53,491 nt of DNA from Geminicoccaceae bacterium (GTDB lineage Bacteria > Pseudomonadota > Alphaproteobacteria > Geminicoccales > Geminicoccaceae), in assembly GCA_028279345.1 (NCBI GenBank), contig JANQNY010000023.1, positions 1 through 53,491 on the forward strand. Direction: 5' to 3'. Under the pieces are notes generated by a model, which was given only the letters and a program-made list of their open reading frames with translations, had not been told where the DNA came from and did not search any database. The position numbers were made by a program, and so were the translations under genes. Positions 1 to 9,967 of this stretch are shown here, one piece after another. The first letter of the stretch is position 1, and every line of letters starts with the position of its first letter.

Positions 1-57
1 TCGAACCTCCGACACCGGCGGTGTAAACGCCGTGCTCTTCCGCTGAGCTACGCCCGC
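1..57 (-). tRNA. tRNA-Val (anticodon TAC), 3' end cut by window edge
   Basis: Read on the minus strand, the segment starts with acceptor GCGGGCG, then TA and a D arm GCTC/GAGC. An anticodon stem CGGCG/CGCCG encloses loop TTTACAC, giving anticodon TAC for valine. The T arm begins with GGAGG TTCGA. The rest of the T arm, the acceptor 3' strand and any CCA lie beyond the window. It is transcribed away from the neighbouring tRNA-Asp gene. Confidence 0.93.
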
Positions 58-119
58 ACGATCGTATCCCTACTGTGCCGCCGGCATCCACTCAAGCTCA
101 GGCGCCTTGGCTGCTGAGC

Positions 120-148
120 TTGACAGCCTCTGGCGTGCTCCCTACACC
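120..148 (+). promoter_or_regulatory. Candidate sigma-70 promoter of tRNA-Asp
   Basis: A perfect -35 TTGACA (120-125) is followed after 17 bases by TACACC (143-148). A start near 155 would lie about 11 bases upstream of the tRNA 5' end, the expected geometry for a tRNA promoter. This is a sequence match only, and the -10 is imperfect. Confidence 0.5.
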
Positions 149-165
149 ACGCGAACCTCTTTTCA

Positions 166-242
166 GGGGGTGTAGCTCAGTCGGTTAGAGCGCTGGCCTG
201 TCACGCCAGAGGCCGCGGGTTCGAGTCCCGTCACTCCCGCCA
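166..242 (+). tRNA. tRNA-Asp (anticodon GTC)
   Basis: A complete 77-base cloverleaf. Acceptor GGGGGTG pairs with CACTCCC (232-238, one G-T). The D arm is GCTC/GAGC, and the anticodon stem CTGGC/GCCAG holds loop CTGTCAC with anticodon GTC. The T arm contains GGTTCGAGTCC. Discriminator G is followed by an encoded CCA at 240-242. Confidence 0.97.
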
Positions 243-267
243 TTCGCCACCATCCGCAGCGCGACGT

Positions 268-609
268 TCACGGGCCACGGCTACGTGGTGTGAAGCTCGG
301 TAGCGTCGCGCGCGAGGGCGCCATACCGCGCCGCGTGCCATCGGTGCCGCGCACCGTTCCGCCACCGCTCCGGTTGGGCACCACAGTGCCGTCCGCTTCG
401 CCCGCGGTGTCGCGCGCAATGCCCCGGAAGCTGCTACGACCACGGTCTTGAAAGCCCTCGAGCGTGCCGTCGTCGCCGCGCAACGGCGCACGGTCCGGCA
501 CGTCGTTCGTCGGAGACACCTGCTCTTGGGTCGCGGCAGGTCCCGCGACCACCAAAAGAAGTATCGCCAATACCACGCCAACGGTCGTTCGCACCACCCT
601 CTCGCCCAC
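268..609 (-). CDS. Hypothetical small secreted protein with signal peptide
   Basis: Unrecognised 113-residue reading frame. Its N-terminus is a convincing export signal: basic residues (GERVVRTTVG), a hydrophobic core (VLAILLLVVAG) and a likely cleavage site after PAAT. The remainder is rich in Gly, Arg, Asp and Thr, looks disordered, and has no cysteine and no domain I recognise. The frame opens with GTG and has only a weak ribosome site; GTG codons a few residues in are alternatives. It would be divergent from nuoA. If it is not real, 243-757 is a gene-free stretch in which I saw no convincing promoter. Confidence 0.4.
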   Translation of the reverse strand: MGERVVRTTVGVVLAILLLVVAGPAATQEQVSPTNDVPDRAPLRGDDGTLEGFQDRGRSSFRGIARDTAGEADGTVVPNRSGGGTVRGTDGTRRGMAPSRATLPSFTPRSRGP

Positions 610-757
610 GTTGCAGGCTGCTCAAAGCGCAGGTTAGAGGTGGTTCTTTCGGACCGTGCGACCAAGCACCCGGTTCCAATTTGCATCGACGTTGACGACA
701 TTTTGAGGCAACGAGAGGGCGCTGGAAGAGATGCGACCGCTCGGTGCGGGAGACACG

Positions 758-1114
758 ATGCTCGTCGACTACCTGCCGATCTTGATCTTTCTGGCGCTCG
801 CCATCGGGCTGGCGTCCGTCATCATGCTCAGCACGCTCATCGTGGCGCGGCAGAACCCGGATGCGGACAAGCTCTCGGCCTATGAGTGCGGATTCGAGGC
901 CTTCGAAGACACGCGCAGCAAATTCGACGTCCGCTTCTATCTCGTCGCTATCTTGTTCATCATCTTCGATCTGGAGGTCGCGTTCCTGTTCCCCTGGGCT
1001 GTGTCGTTGGGTGAAATCGGCATGGCCGGCTTCTGGTCGATGATGCTCTTCTTGGGCGTGCTCACGGTCGGCTTCGTCTACGAGTGGAAAAAGGGAGCCT
1101 TGGAATGGGAATGA
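758..1114 (+). CDS. nuoA: NADH-quinone oxidoreductase subunit A
   Basis: Small membrane subunit of proton-pumping complex I, located at the junction with the peripheral arm. The 118-residue product shows three membrane helices (about 5-28, 60-82, 90-108) and the conserved loop YECGFEAF at 43-49, which in this family lies near the quinone site. I chose the ATG at 758 because GGGAG sits six bases upstream. An in-frame ATG at 731 would add nine residues with no hydrophobic role. First gene of the nuoA-N operon; its end overlaps nuoB by ten bases. Confidence 0.97.
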   Translation: MLVDYLPILIFLALAIGLASVIMLSTLIVARQNPDADKLSAYECGFEAFEDTRSKFDVRFYLVAILFIIFDLEVAFLFPWAVSLGEIGMAGFWSMMLFLGVLTVGFVYEWKKGALEWE

Positions 1115-1644
1115 GCCTGCAGCGGGGGCAAGCTGCCGGCGCGACGGCACCGACGAACCTGTTCGAAGACGTCGATGCGGGCCTCAAGGACAAGGGGTTC
1201 TTCGTCACGACGATGAACGACCTGATCGGTTGGGCGCGCGCCTCGTCGATGTGGCCGATGACCTTCGGCCTCGCCTGCTGTGCCATGGAGATGATGCACG
1301 CGGCGGCCAGCCGCTATGACCTTGACCGGTTCGGTCTCGTCTTCCGACCGAGCCCACGCCAGTCGGACGTGATGATCGTCGCCGGCACGCTCTGCAACAA
1401 AATGGCGCCTGCCATGCGGCGGGTCTACGATCAGATGGCAGAGCCCCGCTACGTCATCTCGATGGGCAGCTGCGCCAATGGCGGCGGCTACTACCACTAT
1501 TCCTACTCGGTCGTCCGTGGTTGCGACCGCATCGTGCCGGTCGATCTCTACGTGCCGGGCTGTCCGCCGACCGCCGAGGCGCTCGTCTACGGCATCCTGC
1601 AATTGCAGAAGAAGATTCGCGCCACCGCGACCATCGACCGCTGA
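1105..1644 (+). CDS. nuoB: NADH-quinone oxidoreductase subunit B
   Basis: Peripheral-arm subunit carrying iron-sulfur cluster N2, the last electron donor to quinone. In the 179-residue product the four family ligands are visible: the adjacent pair C58-C59 in [11 protein letters not shown]123 in MGSCANGGG and C153 in [10 protein letters not shown]. The start at 1105 lies seven bases after GGGAG and overlaps the nuoA end, suggesting translational coupling. A second ATG at 1111 is also possible. The first twenty residues are variable, as usual for the family. Confidence 0.97.
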   Translation: MGMSLQRGQAAGATAPTNLFEDVDAGLKDKGFFVTTMNDLIGWARASSMWPMTFGLACCAMEMMHAAASRYDLDRFGLVFRPSPRQSDVMIVAGTLCNKMAPAMRRVYDQMAEPRYVISMGSCANGGGYYHYSYSVVRGCDRIVPVDLYVPGCPPTAEALVYGILQLQKKIRATATIDR

Positions 1645-1653
1645 GGAGTTCCA

Positions 1654-2292
1654 ATGTCCTGGCAACCCGACGTCGCTACGCTCGGCGATCTCGCCGATAC
1701 GATCGCGGCGGCGTTCCCGGACGATGTCATCACGACACAGCTCTCCCGCGGAGAACTGACGGTCGAGATCCAGCCCGGCGCCGTGCGGCGGGTCCTAACC
1801 TGGCTGCGCGACGAACCGGCCGCGCATTTCGAGGAGTTGGTTGACGTCTGCGGCGTCGACTATCCGGCGCGGTTGCCCCGCTTCGACGTGGTCTATCATC
1901 TGTTGAGTCTCGCCCACAATCAGCGCTGCCGGGTGAAGCTGGCAACCGACGAGGACACACCCGTGCCGTCGGTGATCAGCGTCTACGCCAGTGCCGGCTG
2001 GTTCGAGCGCGAGACTTGGGACATGTACGGCGTGCTGTTCGCCGATCACGACGATCTGCGCCGGCTCCTCACCGACTATGGCTTCGAGGGCCATCCGCTG
2101 CGCAAGGACTTTCCGCTCACCGGCTTTGTCGAGATGCGCTACGACGAGGCCGAGAAGCGGGTCGTCTACGAGCCGGTGCAGCTGCGCCAGGACTGGCGGA
2201 GTTTCGACTTCCTGAGCCCGTGGGAAGGCGGCACGCCCGAGGTGCTGCCGGGCGACGAGAAGGCGACCGACGCCGCCGAGACGAAGGGCTGA
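1654..2292 (+). CDS. nuoC: NADH-quinone oxidoreductase subunit C
   Basis: Peripheral-arm 30 kDa-type subunit that packs against NuoD near the quinone cavity. The 212-residue product has the family signature [12 protein letters not shown] (116-127), followed by [11 protein letters not shown] (147-157). The last forty residues are charged and variable. It stands alone and is not fused to nuoD, unlike the nuoCD fusion of enterobacteria. GAGGAG lies seven bases before the ATG. Confidence 0.97.
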   Translation: MSWQPDVATLGDLADTIAAAFPDDVITTQLSRGELTVEIQPGAVRRVLTWLRDEPAAHFEELVDVCGVDYPARLPRFDVVYHLLSLAHNQRCRVKLATDEDTPVPSVISVYASAGWFERETWDMYGVLFADHDDLRRLLTDYGFEGHPLRKDFPLTGFVEMRYDEAEKRVVYEPVQLRQDWRSFDFLSPWEGGTPEVLPGDEKATDAAETKG

Positions 2293-2303
2293 GAGGACGC
2301 GCG

Positions 2304-3485
2304 ATGCCGACCGACGTGGAGATGCGCAGCTTCACGATGAACTTCGGGCCGCAGCACCCGGCGGCCCACGGCGTCTTGCGGCTGGTACTCGAGCTCGACG
2401 GTGAGGTGGTCGAGCGCGCCGACCCGCATATCGGGCTCCTGCACCGCGGCACCGAGAAGCTCATCGAATACCGGCCCTACATCCAGTCGATTCCGTATTT
2501 CGATCGGCTCGACTACACCTCGATGCTCTGCCAGGAGCACAGCTACGTCCTCGCGATGGAGAAGCTCTTAGGCGTCGAGGTGCCCGAGCGGGCGCTCTGG
2601 ATCCGGACGCTGATGGACGAGGTGACCCGCATCGGCAATCACCTCTTGAATGTCTGCTCGATGGCACTCGACTGCGGGGCGATGACCCCGCTGCTTTGGG
2701 GCTTCGAACACCGCGAGAAGACGATGGAGTGGTACGAGCGGGTGTCGGGCGCCCGCATGCACGCCAACTATTATCGTCCGGGTGGCGTCAATCGCGACAT
2801 GCCGGAAGGCCTCGCCGAGGACATGATGGCGTGGACCGACGACTTCTTGAAGTTCGTCGACGACATGGAATCGCTGCTAACCGACAATCGGATCTTCCGC
2901 CAGCGGACGGTCGACATCGGCGTCGTAAACAAGGACGACGCGTTGCGTTGGGGGTTCACGGGACCGATGCTGCGGGCGTCGGGCGTGCCCTGGGACCTCA
3001 GGAAGGCGCAGCCCTACGCCATGTACGACCAAGTCGCGTTCGACGTGCCGGTGGGCACCAACGGCGACTGCTTCGATCGCTATCTCGTGCGCGTCGAGGA
3101 ATTCCGCCAGTCAATCTACATCATCCGGCAGTGTCTGGAGAAGATGCAGCCCGGCCCTGTCCGCACTGACGACAAGAAGATCACGCCGCCACCACGCGCC
3201 GAGATGAAGCGCTCGATGGAAGCACTCATTCATCACTTCAAGCTCTACACCGAAGGCGTGCACGTGCCCGAAGGCGAGGTCTACGCCGCGGTCGAGAGCG
3301 GCAAGGGTGAGTTCGGCGTTTACCTGGTCTCCGACGGTACCAACCGGCCCTATCGCTGCAAGATCCGCTCGCCGGGCTATGTGCATCTACAGGCGCTCGA
3401 CTTCATGTCCAGGAAGCACCAGCTAGCGGATGTGGTGGCGATCATCGGCGCTACCGACATCGTCTTCGGCGAGGTGGACCGATGA
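2304..3485 (+). CDS. nuoD: NADH-quinone oxidoreductase subunit D
   Basis: The 49 kDa-type subunit lines the quinone-binding cavity with NuoB. The 393-residue product begins with a short leader, then the hallmark [12 protein letters not shown] (12-23), whose His region contacts the quinone headgroup in known structures. The frame stays open upstream through nuoC, but homology starts only at [10 protein letters not shown], preceded by GAGAGGA, so 2304 is the start. Its TGA overlaps the nuoE ATG. Confidence 0.97.
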   Translation: MPTDVEMRSFTMNFGPQHPAAHGVLRLVLELDGEVVERADPHIGLLHRGTEKLIEYRPYIQSIPYFDRLDYTSMLCQEHSYVLAMEKLLGVEVPERALWIRTLMDEVTRIGNHLLNVCSMALDCGAMTPLLWGFEHREKTMEWYERVSGARMHANYYRPGGVNRDMPEGLAEDMMAWTDDFLKFVDDMESLLTDNRIFRQRTVDIGVVNKDDALRWGFTGPMLRASGVPWDLRKAQPYAMYDQVAFDVPVGTNGDCFDRYLVRVEEFRQSIYIIRQCLEKMQPGPVRTDDKKITPPPRAEMKRSMEALIHHFKLYTEGVHVPEGEVYAAVESGKGEFGVYLVSDGTNRPYRCKIRSPGYVHLQALDFMSRKHQLADVVAIIGATDIVFGEVDR

Positions 3486-4069
3486 CCATCAGCCCCGACG
3501 TCGAAACCTTCGCCTTCACGCCCGACAACGAGGCGGAAGCGCGCGCCCACATCGCCAAGTACCCGGCAGGCCGCCAGGCCAGTGCCGTGCTCCCGCTCCT
3601 GGACTTGGCCCAGGCGCAGCACGGCGGCTGGCTGCCGCGTGCGGCGCTCGATTATGTGGCGGCGTTTCTCGAGATGCCGCAAATCCGCGTCTACGAGGTC
3701 GCGACCTTCTACGACATGTTCAACACGGAGCCGACGGCGCCCTGCCAGGTGCGAATCTGCACGACGACGCCGTGCTGGCTCTGTGGGTCCGAGGCGATCG
3801 TCGCCGCGGTCGAAAGCGCGCTGGGCTGCAAGGTTGGCGAGAACACGGCGGACGGCCGGTTCTATCTGCGCGAGTTCGAGTGTCTCGGTGCCTGCGCCAA
3901 CGCGCCGATGATGTGGATCGATGACGACTTCTATGAGGATCTCACACCCGAGACGGCGACCGCGGTTGTCGAGGCGCTGAAGCGGGGCGAACAGCCCAAA
4001 CCCGGACCGCAGAACGGCCGCAACGGCGCTATGCCGATCGGCGGCAAGACCTCGCTCCTGGAGTTCTGA
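3482..4069 (+). CDS. nuoE: NADH-quinone oxidoreductase subunit E
   Basis: The 24 kDa-type subunit of the NADH dehydrogenase module, carrying the [2Fe-2S] cluster N1a. Ligands appear at C93 and C98 (CTTTPC) and at C134 and C138 ([10 protein letters not shown]), almost the same numbering as in Escherichia coli. The 195-residue length is slightly long because of a polar tail after about 165. ATGA overlap with nuoD; nuoF follows after one base. Confidence 0.97.
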   Translation: MTISPDVETFAFTPDNEAEARAHIAKYPAGRQASAVLPLLDLAQAQHGGWLPRAALDYVAAFLEMPQIRVYEVATFYDMFNTEPTAPCQVRICTTTPCWLCGSEAIVAAVESALGCKVGENTADGRFYLREFECLGACANAPMMWIDDDFYEDLTPETATAVVEALKRGEQPKPGPQNGRNGAMPIGGKTSLLEF

Positions 4070-4070
4070 C

Positions 4071-5363
4071 GTGTTGCACGATCGCGACCGGATCTTCACC
4101 GACATCTATGGCGAGCGGGGCAGCGGCTTGGTGGAAGCCCAGGCGCGTGGCGACTATGACGGCTTCAAGGACTTAATCCTCCGCGGTCGTGAGGCGATCG
4201 TCGAGGAGGTGAAGCGGTCCGATCTCCGGGGTCGCGGCGGCGCCGGCTTTCCCACCGGTCTCAAATGGTCGTTCATGCCCAAGCAGACCGACGGCGGCCC
4301 CATCTATCTGGTTGTCAACGCCGACGAGAGCGAGCCCGGTACCTGCAAGGACCGGGAGATCATGCGGCACGAGCCGCATAAGCTCATTGAAGGCTGCGTG
4401 CTGGCGGGCGTCGGCATGGGTTGCACGGCCGGCTACATCTACATCCGCGGCGAGTTCATTCGCGAGGCCGAGGCGCTGCAGCGGGCCCTCGACGAAGCCT
4501 ACGACGCGGGTTTCCTCGGTAAGGACATTGCAGGCTCGGGCTTCGACTTCGAGCTCTACCTCCATCGCGGCGCCGGCGCCTACATCTGCGGCGAGGAGAC
4601 CGGGCTGATCGAGAGCCTCGAGGGCAAGAAGGGCCAGCCGCGGCTGAAACCGCCCTTCCCCGCGATGGTCGGTCTCTATGGACGCCCAAGCACGGTCAAC
4701 AACGTCGAGACCATCGCCGTGGTGCCGACCATCCTCCGCCGTGGTGCCGACTGGTTCGCCGACCTTGGTCGGGAGAAGAACACCGGCACGAAGCTCTTTT
4801 GCATTTCCGGACACGTCAACCAGCCGTGCACCGTCGAGGAGGAGATGGGCATCCCGCTCAAGGAGCTTCTAGAGAAGCACTGCGGTGGTGTGCGGGGTGG
4901 TTGGAACAACCTGAAGGCGGTGATTCCGGGTGGCTCGTCCGTCCCGCTTATTCCGCGGTCCATTTGCGACGACGTGCTGATGGACTTCGACTCGCTCAAG
5001 AACGTGCAGTCGGGCTTGGGCACCGCGGCGGTGACGGTAATGGATGAGAGCACCGACGTGATCAAGGCGATCTGCCGGCTCTCCAAGTTCTACATGCACG
5101 AAAGCTGCGGACAGTGTACGCCTTGTCGTGAGGGTACGGGCTGGCTCTGGCGGGTGATGACGCGACTGGTCGAAGGTCGGGCGCGCTCCGAGGAGATCGA
5201 CATGCTCTACGACGTCACCAAGGAGATCGAGGGTCACACGATCTGCGCGCTGGGCGACGCCGCCGCGTGGCCGGTGCAGGGCCTCATCCGGCACTTCCGG
5301 CCCGAGATCGAAGCCCGCATTCGCGCGCAGCAGGACGAGGCGCAGCTGGCAGCGGCGGGCTAA
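4071..5363 (+). CDS. nuoF: NADH-quinone oxidoreductase subunit F
   Basis: The 51 kDa-type subunit binds NADH and FMN and holds cluster N3. In the 430-residue product the glycine-rich nucleotide loop [13 protein letters not shown] is at about 54-66. The [4Fe-4S] ligands are C346, C349 and C352 in [12 protein letters not shown], plus C392 in [10 protein letters not shown]. It starts with GTG (a TTG follows immediately), one base after nuoE ends, so reinitiation by the same ribosome is likely. Confidence 0.96.
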   Translation: MLHDRDRIFTDIYGERGSGLVEAQARGDYDGFKDLILRGREAIVEEVKRSDLRGRGGAGFPTGLKWSFMPKQTDGGPIYLVVNADESEPGTCKDREIMRHEPHKLIEGCVLAGVGMGCTAGYIYIRGEFIREAEALQRALDEAYDAGFLGKDIAGSGFDFELYLHRGAGAYICGEETGLIESLEGKKGQPRLKPPFPAMVGLYGRPSTVNNVETIAVVPTILRRGADWFADLGREKNTGTKLFCISGHVNQPCTVEEEMGIPLKELLEKHCGGVRGGWNNLKAVIPGGSSVPLIPRSICDDVLMDFDSLKNVQSGLGTAAVTVMDESTDVIKAICRLSKFYMHESCGQCTPCREGTGWLWRVMTRLVEGRARSEEIDMLYDVTKEIEGHTICALGDAAAWPVQGLIRHFRPEIEARIRAQQDEAQLAAAG

Positions 5364-5388
5364 GCGCCGCACAGGCTGAGGAGGCTTC

Positions 5389-7449
5389 ATGCCGAAGCTC
5401 ACCATCGACGACATCGAGGTCGAGGTCCCGGCGGGTGCCACGGTGCTCCAAGCCTGTGAGGCTGCCGGACGCGAGATACCGGTCTTCTGCTACCACCCGC
5501 GCCTCAACATCGCCGGCAACTGCCGGATGTGCCTGGTCGACATCGAGAAGTCCCCAAAGCCGGTAGCAAGCTGCGCCATGCCGGCCGCGGAAGGGATGGC
5601 GGTGCGCACCCGCGGTGAGCACGTCGAGCGCGCACAGCGCGGCGTGCTCGAGCTCTTGTTGATCAACCATCCGCTCGACTGTCCGATCTGCGATCAGGGT
5701 GGTGAATGCGACCTGCAGGACCTCACCCTGTTCTACGGCCCCGACAGCTCGCGCTTCGCCGAGAACAAGCGGCCCGTCACCGACAAGTACATGGGGCCCT
5801 TGATCTCCACGCACATGACGCGCTGCATTCACTGCACGCGCTGCATCCGCTTCGCCAACGAGGTTGCCGGCGTCGAGGAGCTGGGCGCGACGGGACGCGG
5901 CGAGCACATGGAGATCACCACCTGGGTCGAGCGGGCGGTGACTTCTGAGCTCTCCGGCAACATGATCGATCTCTGCCCCGTCGGCGCGCTGAACTCGAAG
6001 CCCTACGAGTACACCGCGCGCACCTGGGAGCTTCGCCACTACGAGAGCGTCGACGTGATGGACGCGGTGGGCTCCAACATCCGCGTCGACGTGCGCGGCA
6101 ACGAGGTCATGCGCATCCTGCCGCGGCTGCATGAGGACGTGAATGAGGAGTGGATCTCCGACAAGACTCGCTTCGTTTATGACGGCCTGACGCGTCGCCG
6201 GCTCGACCGACCCTGGGTCAAGCGCGACGGCAAGCTCGAGGTGGCATCCTGGAGCGACGCGCTTGCCGCTGTCGCGTCTCGGCTCGATGGCACCGCCGGT
6301 GATCGCGTGGCCGCGGTGGCAGGCGATCAGGCCTGCCTCGAGAGCATGGCGGCGCTCAAAGACCTCATGGCGGCGCTAGGCTCGCCCCATATTGACTGTC
6401 GCCAGGACGGGGCGAAGCTCGAGCGGCCGCGGGCGGGCTGGCTCTTCAATACGACGATTGCGGGCATCGAGCGGGCCGATGCGCTCCTGCTGATCGGCGC
6501 CTTTCCGCGCCACGAGGCGGCGCTGGTCAACGCGCGCATCAGGAAGCGCCATCGCATGGGTGGCTTCGCCGTGGGACGCATCGGCTGTCCGGGCGAGCTG
6601 ACCTACCCGACGACCGATCTCGGCGCCGGGCCGCAGACACTCACCGACTTGCTGGCCGGCGGGCACAGCTTCGCTGAGCTTCTCGACCGCGCCGAGCGGC
6701 CGATGCTGATCGTCGGCTCTGGCGCCGTCGCAAGGCCCGACGGTGCGCAGGTGCTGGCCCAGGCGCGGACGGTTGCCGAGCGCTTCGGCATGATCAAGGA
6801 CGGCTGGAACGGGTTCAACGTGCTGCACAAGGCGGCCTCGCGTGTCGGCGGGCTCGAGCTGGGCCTCGTGCCGGCGCCGGGTGGTCGCGACGTTCGGGGC
6901 ATGCTCGATGGCGTCGAAGACGGCAGCATCGAGGTGGTGTTCCTGTTGGGCGCCGACGAGCTCGACCCCCGGGCGCTGGAGCGCGCCTTCGTCGTCTACA
7001 TCGGCAGTCACGGCGATGCCGGTGCCAGGGCTGCTGACGTCATCCTGCCGGGCTCTGCCTATACCGAGCGGCACGGCACGTGGGTCAACCTCGAAGGCCG
7101 GCCGCAGGCCGGCCTGCGCGCGACCTTCCCGCCCGGCGAGGCGAAGGAGGATTGGCGCATTGTCCGGGCGCTGTCGGAAGCGCTCGGTCGAAAGCTCCCC
7201 TATGACACGCTGGAGCAGCTCCGTCGCCGCATCGCCGACGAGGTGCCGCACCTCGCGCGTCTCGACCGCATTGAGCCGGCCGACTGGCAGCCCTTTGGTG
7301 CGCCGGGAGATACGGGAAGCGAGCCCTTCACCTCGCCGGTGGATGACTTCTACCGTACGTGCCCGATCAGCCGTGCGTCGGAGGTGATGGCCGCGTGCGT
7401 CGAAGAGATCGTCGGCGAGCGCATCGGAGCGACCGGCACCGATGGTTGA
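5389..7449 (+). CDS. nuoG: NADH-quinone oxidoreductase subunit G
   Basis: Largest peripheral subunit (686 residues), carrying several iron-sulfur clusters between NuoF and NuoI. The N-terminus is a ferredoxin-like [2Fe-2S] domain ([15 protein letters not shown]). A His/Cys cluster region follows ([14 protein letters not shown]), then [13 protein letters not shown]. The C-terminal two thirds are a molybdopterin-oxidoreductase-like fold, degenerate in this family and without a cofactor. AGGAGG lies just upstream. Its last eight bases overlap nuoH. Confidence 0.97.
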   Translation: MPKLTIDDIEVEVPAGATVLQACEAAGREIPVFCYHPRLNIAGNCRMCLVDIEKSPKPVASCAMPAAEGMAVRTRGEHVERAQRGVLELLLINHPLDCPICDQGGECDLQDLTLFYGPDSSRFAENKRPVTDKYMGPLISTHMTRCIHCTRCIRFANEVAGVEELGATGRGEHMEITTWVERAVTSELSGNMIDLCPVGALNSKPYEYTARTWELRHYESVDVMDAVGSNIRVDVRGNEVMRILPRLHEDVNEEWISDKTRFVYDGLTRRRLDRPWVKRDGKLEVASWSDALAAVASRLDGTAGDRVAAVAGDQACLESMAALKDLMAALGSPHIDCRQDGAKLERPRAGWLFNTTIAGIERADALLLIGAFPRHEAALVNARIRKRHRMGGFAVGRIGCPGELTYPTTDLGAGPQTLTDLLAGGHSFAELLDRAERPMLIVGSGAVARPDGAQVLAQARTVAERFGMIKDGWNGFNVLHKAASRVGGLELGLVPAPGGRDVRGMLDGVEDGSIEVVFLLGADELDPRALERAFVVYIGSHGDAGARAADVILPGSAYTERHGTWVNLEGRPQAGLRATFPPGEAKEDWRIVRALSEALGRKLPYDTLEQLRRRIADEVPHLARLDRIEPADWQPFGAPGDTGSEPFTSPVDDFYRTCPISRASEVMAACVEEIVGERIGATGTDG

Positions 7450-8446
7450 TCAGGTCCTAACCATCGCGATCATCGTCGGCCAGTGCCTCCTGATCGTCGT
7501 GCCACTGCTCTTGGGCGTCGCCTACACGACCTGGGCCGAGCGCAAGGTGATCGGCTCGATGCAGCTTCGCCAGGGCCCGATGACCGTGGGGCCGTGGGGG
7601 CTTCTGCAGCCGATTGCCGATGGCGCCAAGCTCTTCTTGAAAGAGACGGTCGTCCCGTCCGGCGCCAACAAGGTCGTCTTCCTCGTAGCACCAATGCTGA
7701 CGTTCATCCTGTCGCTGATCGCTTGGGCGGTGATCCCCTTCGGCGACGGGTTGGTGATCTCCAACATCAACGTCGGTATCCTCTACCTCTTCGCCATCAG
7801 TTCGCTAGGCGTCTACGGCATCATCATGGCCGGCTGGGCGTCGAACTCGCGCTACGCCTTTCTGGGCGCGCTCCGCTCCTCGGCGCAGATGGTCTCCTAC
7901 GAGATCGCGATCGGCCTGATCATCATCTGCGTCCTCATCTCGGCGGGCTCGTTGAACCTGTCGGAGATCGTCAGGGCGCAGTCGGGCGACGGCTTTTGGT
8001 ACATCTTCCCGCACTTCCCGATGTTCGTGCTGTTCGTCGCCTCGATCCTCGCCGAGACCAACCGCCACCCGTTCGACTTGCCCGAGGACGAGGCGTCGTT
8101 GGTAACGGGCTACAATGTCGAATACAGCTCGATGGCGTTCGCCCTCTTCTTCCTCGGCGAATACGCCAACATGATCTTGATGAGCGCGATCTGCGCCATC
8201 CTCTTCCTCGGTGGCTGGCTGCCGCCGTTCGAGATGGCGCCGTTCACCTGGATCCCGGGGCCGATCTGGTTCATCCTCAAGATCTGCTTCGTGCTGTTCA
8301 TCTTCTTCTGGGCGCGGGCGACCCTGCCGCGCTATCGATACGACCAGTTGATGCGCCTCGGCTGGAAAGTGTTCCTGCCGCTGTCGCTGCTCTGGGTGGT
8401 GCTGACTGCCGGCTTCATGCTTGCGTTCGACCTGTTGCCGGCCTGA
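7442..8446 (+). CDS. nuoH: NADH-quinone oxidoreductase subunit H
   Basis: Membrane subunit that anchors the peripheral arm and forms the entrance of the quinone channel. The 334-residue product has about eight hydrophobic helices. The cytoplasmic loops carry the family motifs [15 protein letters not shown] near residue 30 and [20 protein letters not shown] near 210, whose acidic residues link quinone chemistry to proton movement in known structures. It overlaps nuoG by eight bases. Confidence 0.97.
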   Translation: MVDQVLTIAIIVGQCLLIVVPLLLGVAYTTWAERKVIGSMQLRQGPMTVGPWGLLQPIADGAKLFLKETVVPSGANKVVFLVAPMLTFILSLIAWAVIPFGDGLVISNINVGILYLFAISSLGVYGIIMAGWASNSRYAFLGALRSSAQMVSYEIAIGLIIICVLISAGSLNLSEIVRAQSGDGFWYIFPHFPMFVLFVASILAETNRHPFDLPEDEASLVTGYNVEYSSMAFALFFLGEYANMILMSAICAILFLGGWLPPFEMAPFTWIPGPIWFILKICFVLFIFFWARATLPRYRYDQLMRLGWKVFLPLSLLWVVLTAGFMLAFDLLPA

Positions 8447-8483
8447 GACGACGAAAGAACGCGCAGTTTGACGAGGTGAGGAC

Positions 8484-8975
8484 ATGGCGACCGCGCTCGA
8501 TCGCGCTGCCAAGACTTTCCTGCTGCAAGAGCTGGTGAGCGGCTTCTGGCTCACCTTCCGCTACATGTTCAGGAAAAAGTACACCTTGAACTATCCCTAT
8601 GAGAAAGGTCCCCTCAGCCCGCGCTTTCGGGGGGAACACGCGCTCAGGCGCTATCCGAATGGGGAAGAACGGTGCATCGCTTGCAAGCTCTGCGAGGCGA
8701 TCTGCCCAGCGCAGGCGATCACGATCGAGGGCGAGCCGCGCCCGGACGGCTCACGCCGCACGACGCGCTACGACATCGACATGACCAAGTGCATCTATTG
8801 CGGCTATTGCGAAGAGGCCTGCCCTGTCGACGCCATCGTCGAGGGGCCGAACTACGCCTTCTCGTCGTTCACGCGCGAGGAGCTCTTCTACGACAAGGAG
8901 AAGCTCTTGGCGAACGGCGAGCGCTGGGAGCGCGAGATCGCCGCCAACTTGGCGGCGGATGCGCCCTACCGCTGA
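8484..8975 (+). CDS. nuoI: NADH-quinone oxidoreductase subunit I
   Basis: Ferredoxin-type subunit carrying clusters N6a and N6b between NuoG and NuoB. The 163-residue product has an amphipathic N-terminal helix and two [4Fe-4S] motifs: C64, C67, C70, C74 ([11 protein letters not shown]) and C103, C106, C109, C113 ([11 protein letters not shown]). A clear GAGGTGAGGAC lies before the ATG, after a 37-base gap from nuoH. Confidence 0.97.
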   Translation: MATALDRAAKTFLLQELVSGFWLTFRYMFRKKYTLNYPYEKGPLSPRFRGEHALRRYPNGEERCIACKLCEAICPAQAITIEGEPRPDGSRRTTRYDIDMTKCIYCGYCEEACPVDAIVEGPNYAFSSFTREELFYDKEKLLANGERWEREIAANLAADAPYR

Positions 8976-9042
8976 CCTTGGTTGCCCAGCACCGGCTTCA
9001 CCTCCTTCGGGCGTCACGAGCGCGCCACGGACCTGACGATCG

Positions 9043-9651
9043 ATGACCGCACCGCTTTTCGTCTTCTATGTCCTCGCCGGCATCTGCGTCGCGTCGGCGG
9101 TGACGGTCATCTCGGCACGCAACCCGGTGCACTCGGTCCTGTTCCTGATCCTCGCGTTCTTCAACGCGGCGGGCATGTTCGTACTCGCCGGCGCCGAGTT
9201 CCTGGCGATGGTGCTCGTCGTCGTCTATGTCGGCGCGGTCGCTGTCTTGTTCATGTTCGTCGTGATGATGCTCGACATCGACATCGTCGCCGTGCGCCAG
9301 GGCTTTCTCCGCTATCTCCCGGTGGGCGCGCTCATCGGCTTGGTGCTGCTGGTGGAGCTGGTGCTCGTCTTCGGCACGCTTGGGGTCGGCGAGGTGCCGT
9401 TCCCCGCCGCCGAGCCGACGCCTGCCGGCGTGAGCAATACCGAGGCGTTGGGTGCGGTGCTCTATACCGACTACTTCTTCGCCTTCCAGCTCGCCGGTAT
9501 CATCCTCCTGGTCGCGATCATCGGCGCGATCTCGTTGACACTCCGCGACCGTGGACCGCTGAAGCGGCAGGACATCGGCAAGCAGGTGCACCGCGAGCGT
9601 AGTGCGTCGGTGCGGCTGGCGCGCGTCGAGAGCGGCAAGGGGCTCGGCTGA
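9043..9651 (+). CDS. nuoJ: NADH-quinone oxidoreductase subunit J
   Basis: Membrane subunit of the proximal proton-pumping arm. The 202-residue product has five predicted helices and the conserved [20 protein letters not shown] region (about 64-83), which forms the pi-bulge helix implicated in coupling in the family. The last forty residues are polar and variable. The 67-base gap after nuoI holds nothing recognisable. Its TGA overlaps the nuoK start by one base. Confidence 0.96.
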   Translation: MTAPLFVFYVLAGICVASAVTVISARNPVHSVLFLILAFFNAAGMFVLAGAEFLAMVLVVVYVGAVAVLFMFVVMMLDIDIVAVRQGFLRYLPVGALIGLVLLVELVLVFGTLGVGEVPFPAAEPTPAGVSNTEALGAVLYTDYFFAFQLAGIILLVAIIGAISLTLRDRGPLKRQDIGKQVHRERSASVRLARVESGKGLG

Positions 9652-9959
9652 TGCCCGTGCCTCTCGAGCACTTTCTCGTCGTCGCCGCGATCCTCTTTAC
9701 CATTGGGATCTTCGGTATCTTCCTCAACCGGAAGAACATCATCGTCATCTTGATGTCGATCGAGCTCATCTTGCTCGCGGTGAACATCAACCTGGTGGCC
9801 TTCTCGGCGCATCTGGGTGACCTGGTGGGCCAGCTCTTTGCGATGTTCATCCTCACGGTGGCCGCCGCCGAGGCGGCGATCGGCCTCGCCATCGTGGTGG
9901 TCGTGTTCCGCGCCCGCGGCTCGATCGCCGTCGAGGACATCAATCTGATGAAGGGTTGA
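9651..9959 (+). CDS. nuoK: NADH-quinone oxidoreductase subunit K
   Basis: Small antiporter-like membrane subunit of complex I with three helices (102 residues). The two buried glutamates needed for proton transfer in the family are present: E38 in [11 protein letters not shown] and E74 in [10 protein letters not shown]. The ATG overlaps the nuoJ stop, and nuoL follows within nine bases, so translation through nuoJKL is probably coupled. Confidence 0.97.
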   Translation: MPVPLEHFLVVAAILFTIGIFGIFLNRKNIIVILMSIELILLAVNINLVAFSAHLGDLVGQLFAMFILTVAAAEAAIGLAIVVVVFRARGSIAVEDINLMKG

Positions 9960-9967
9960 GCGGGGTG

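Noticed and set aside
61..95. Promoter for tRNA-Val (TTGAGT ... TAGGGA on the minus strand)
   Set aside because: Spacing of 17 is right, but the -10 matches in only two positions, too weak to list.
690..730. TTGACG upstream of nuoA as a promoter
   Set aside because: No acceptable -10 at 16-18 bases; the nuo promoter could not be assigned.
2016..2303. N-terminal extension of nuoD into nuoC
   Set aside because: Simply an open frame inside nuoC; NuoD homology begins after the Shine-Dalgarno-preceded ATG at 2304.
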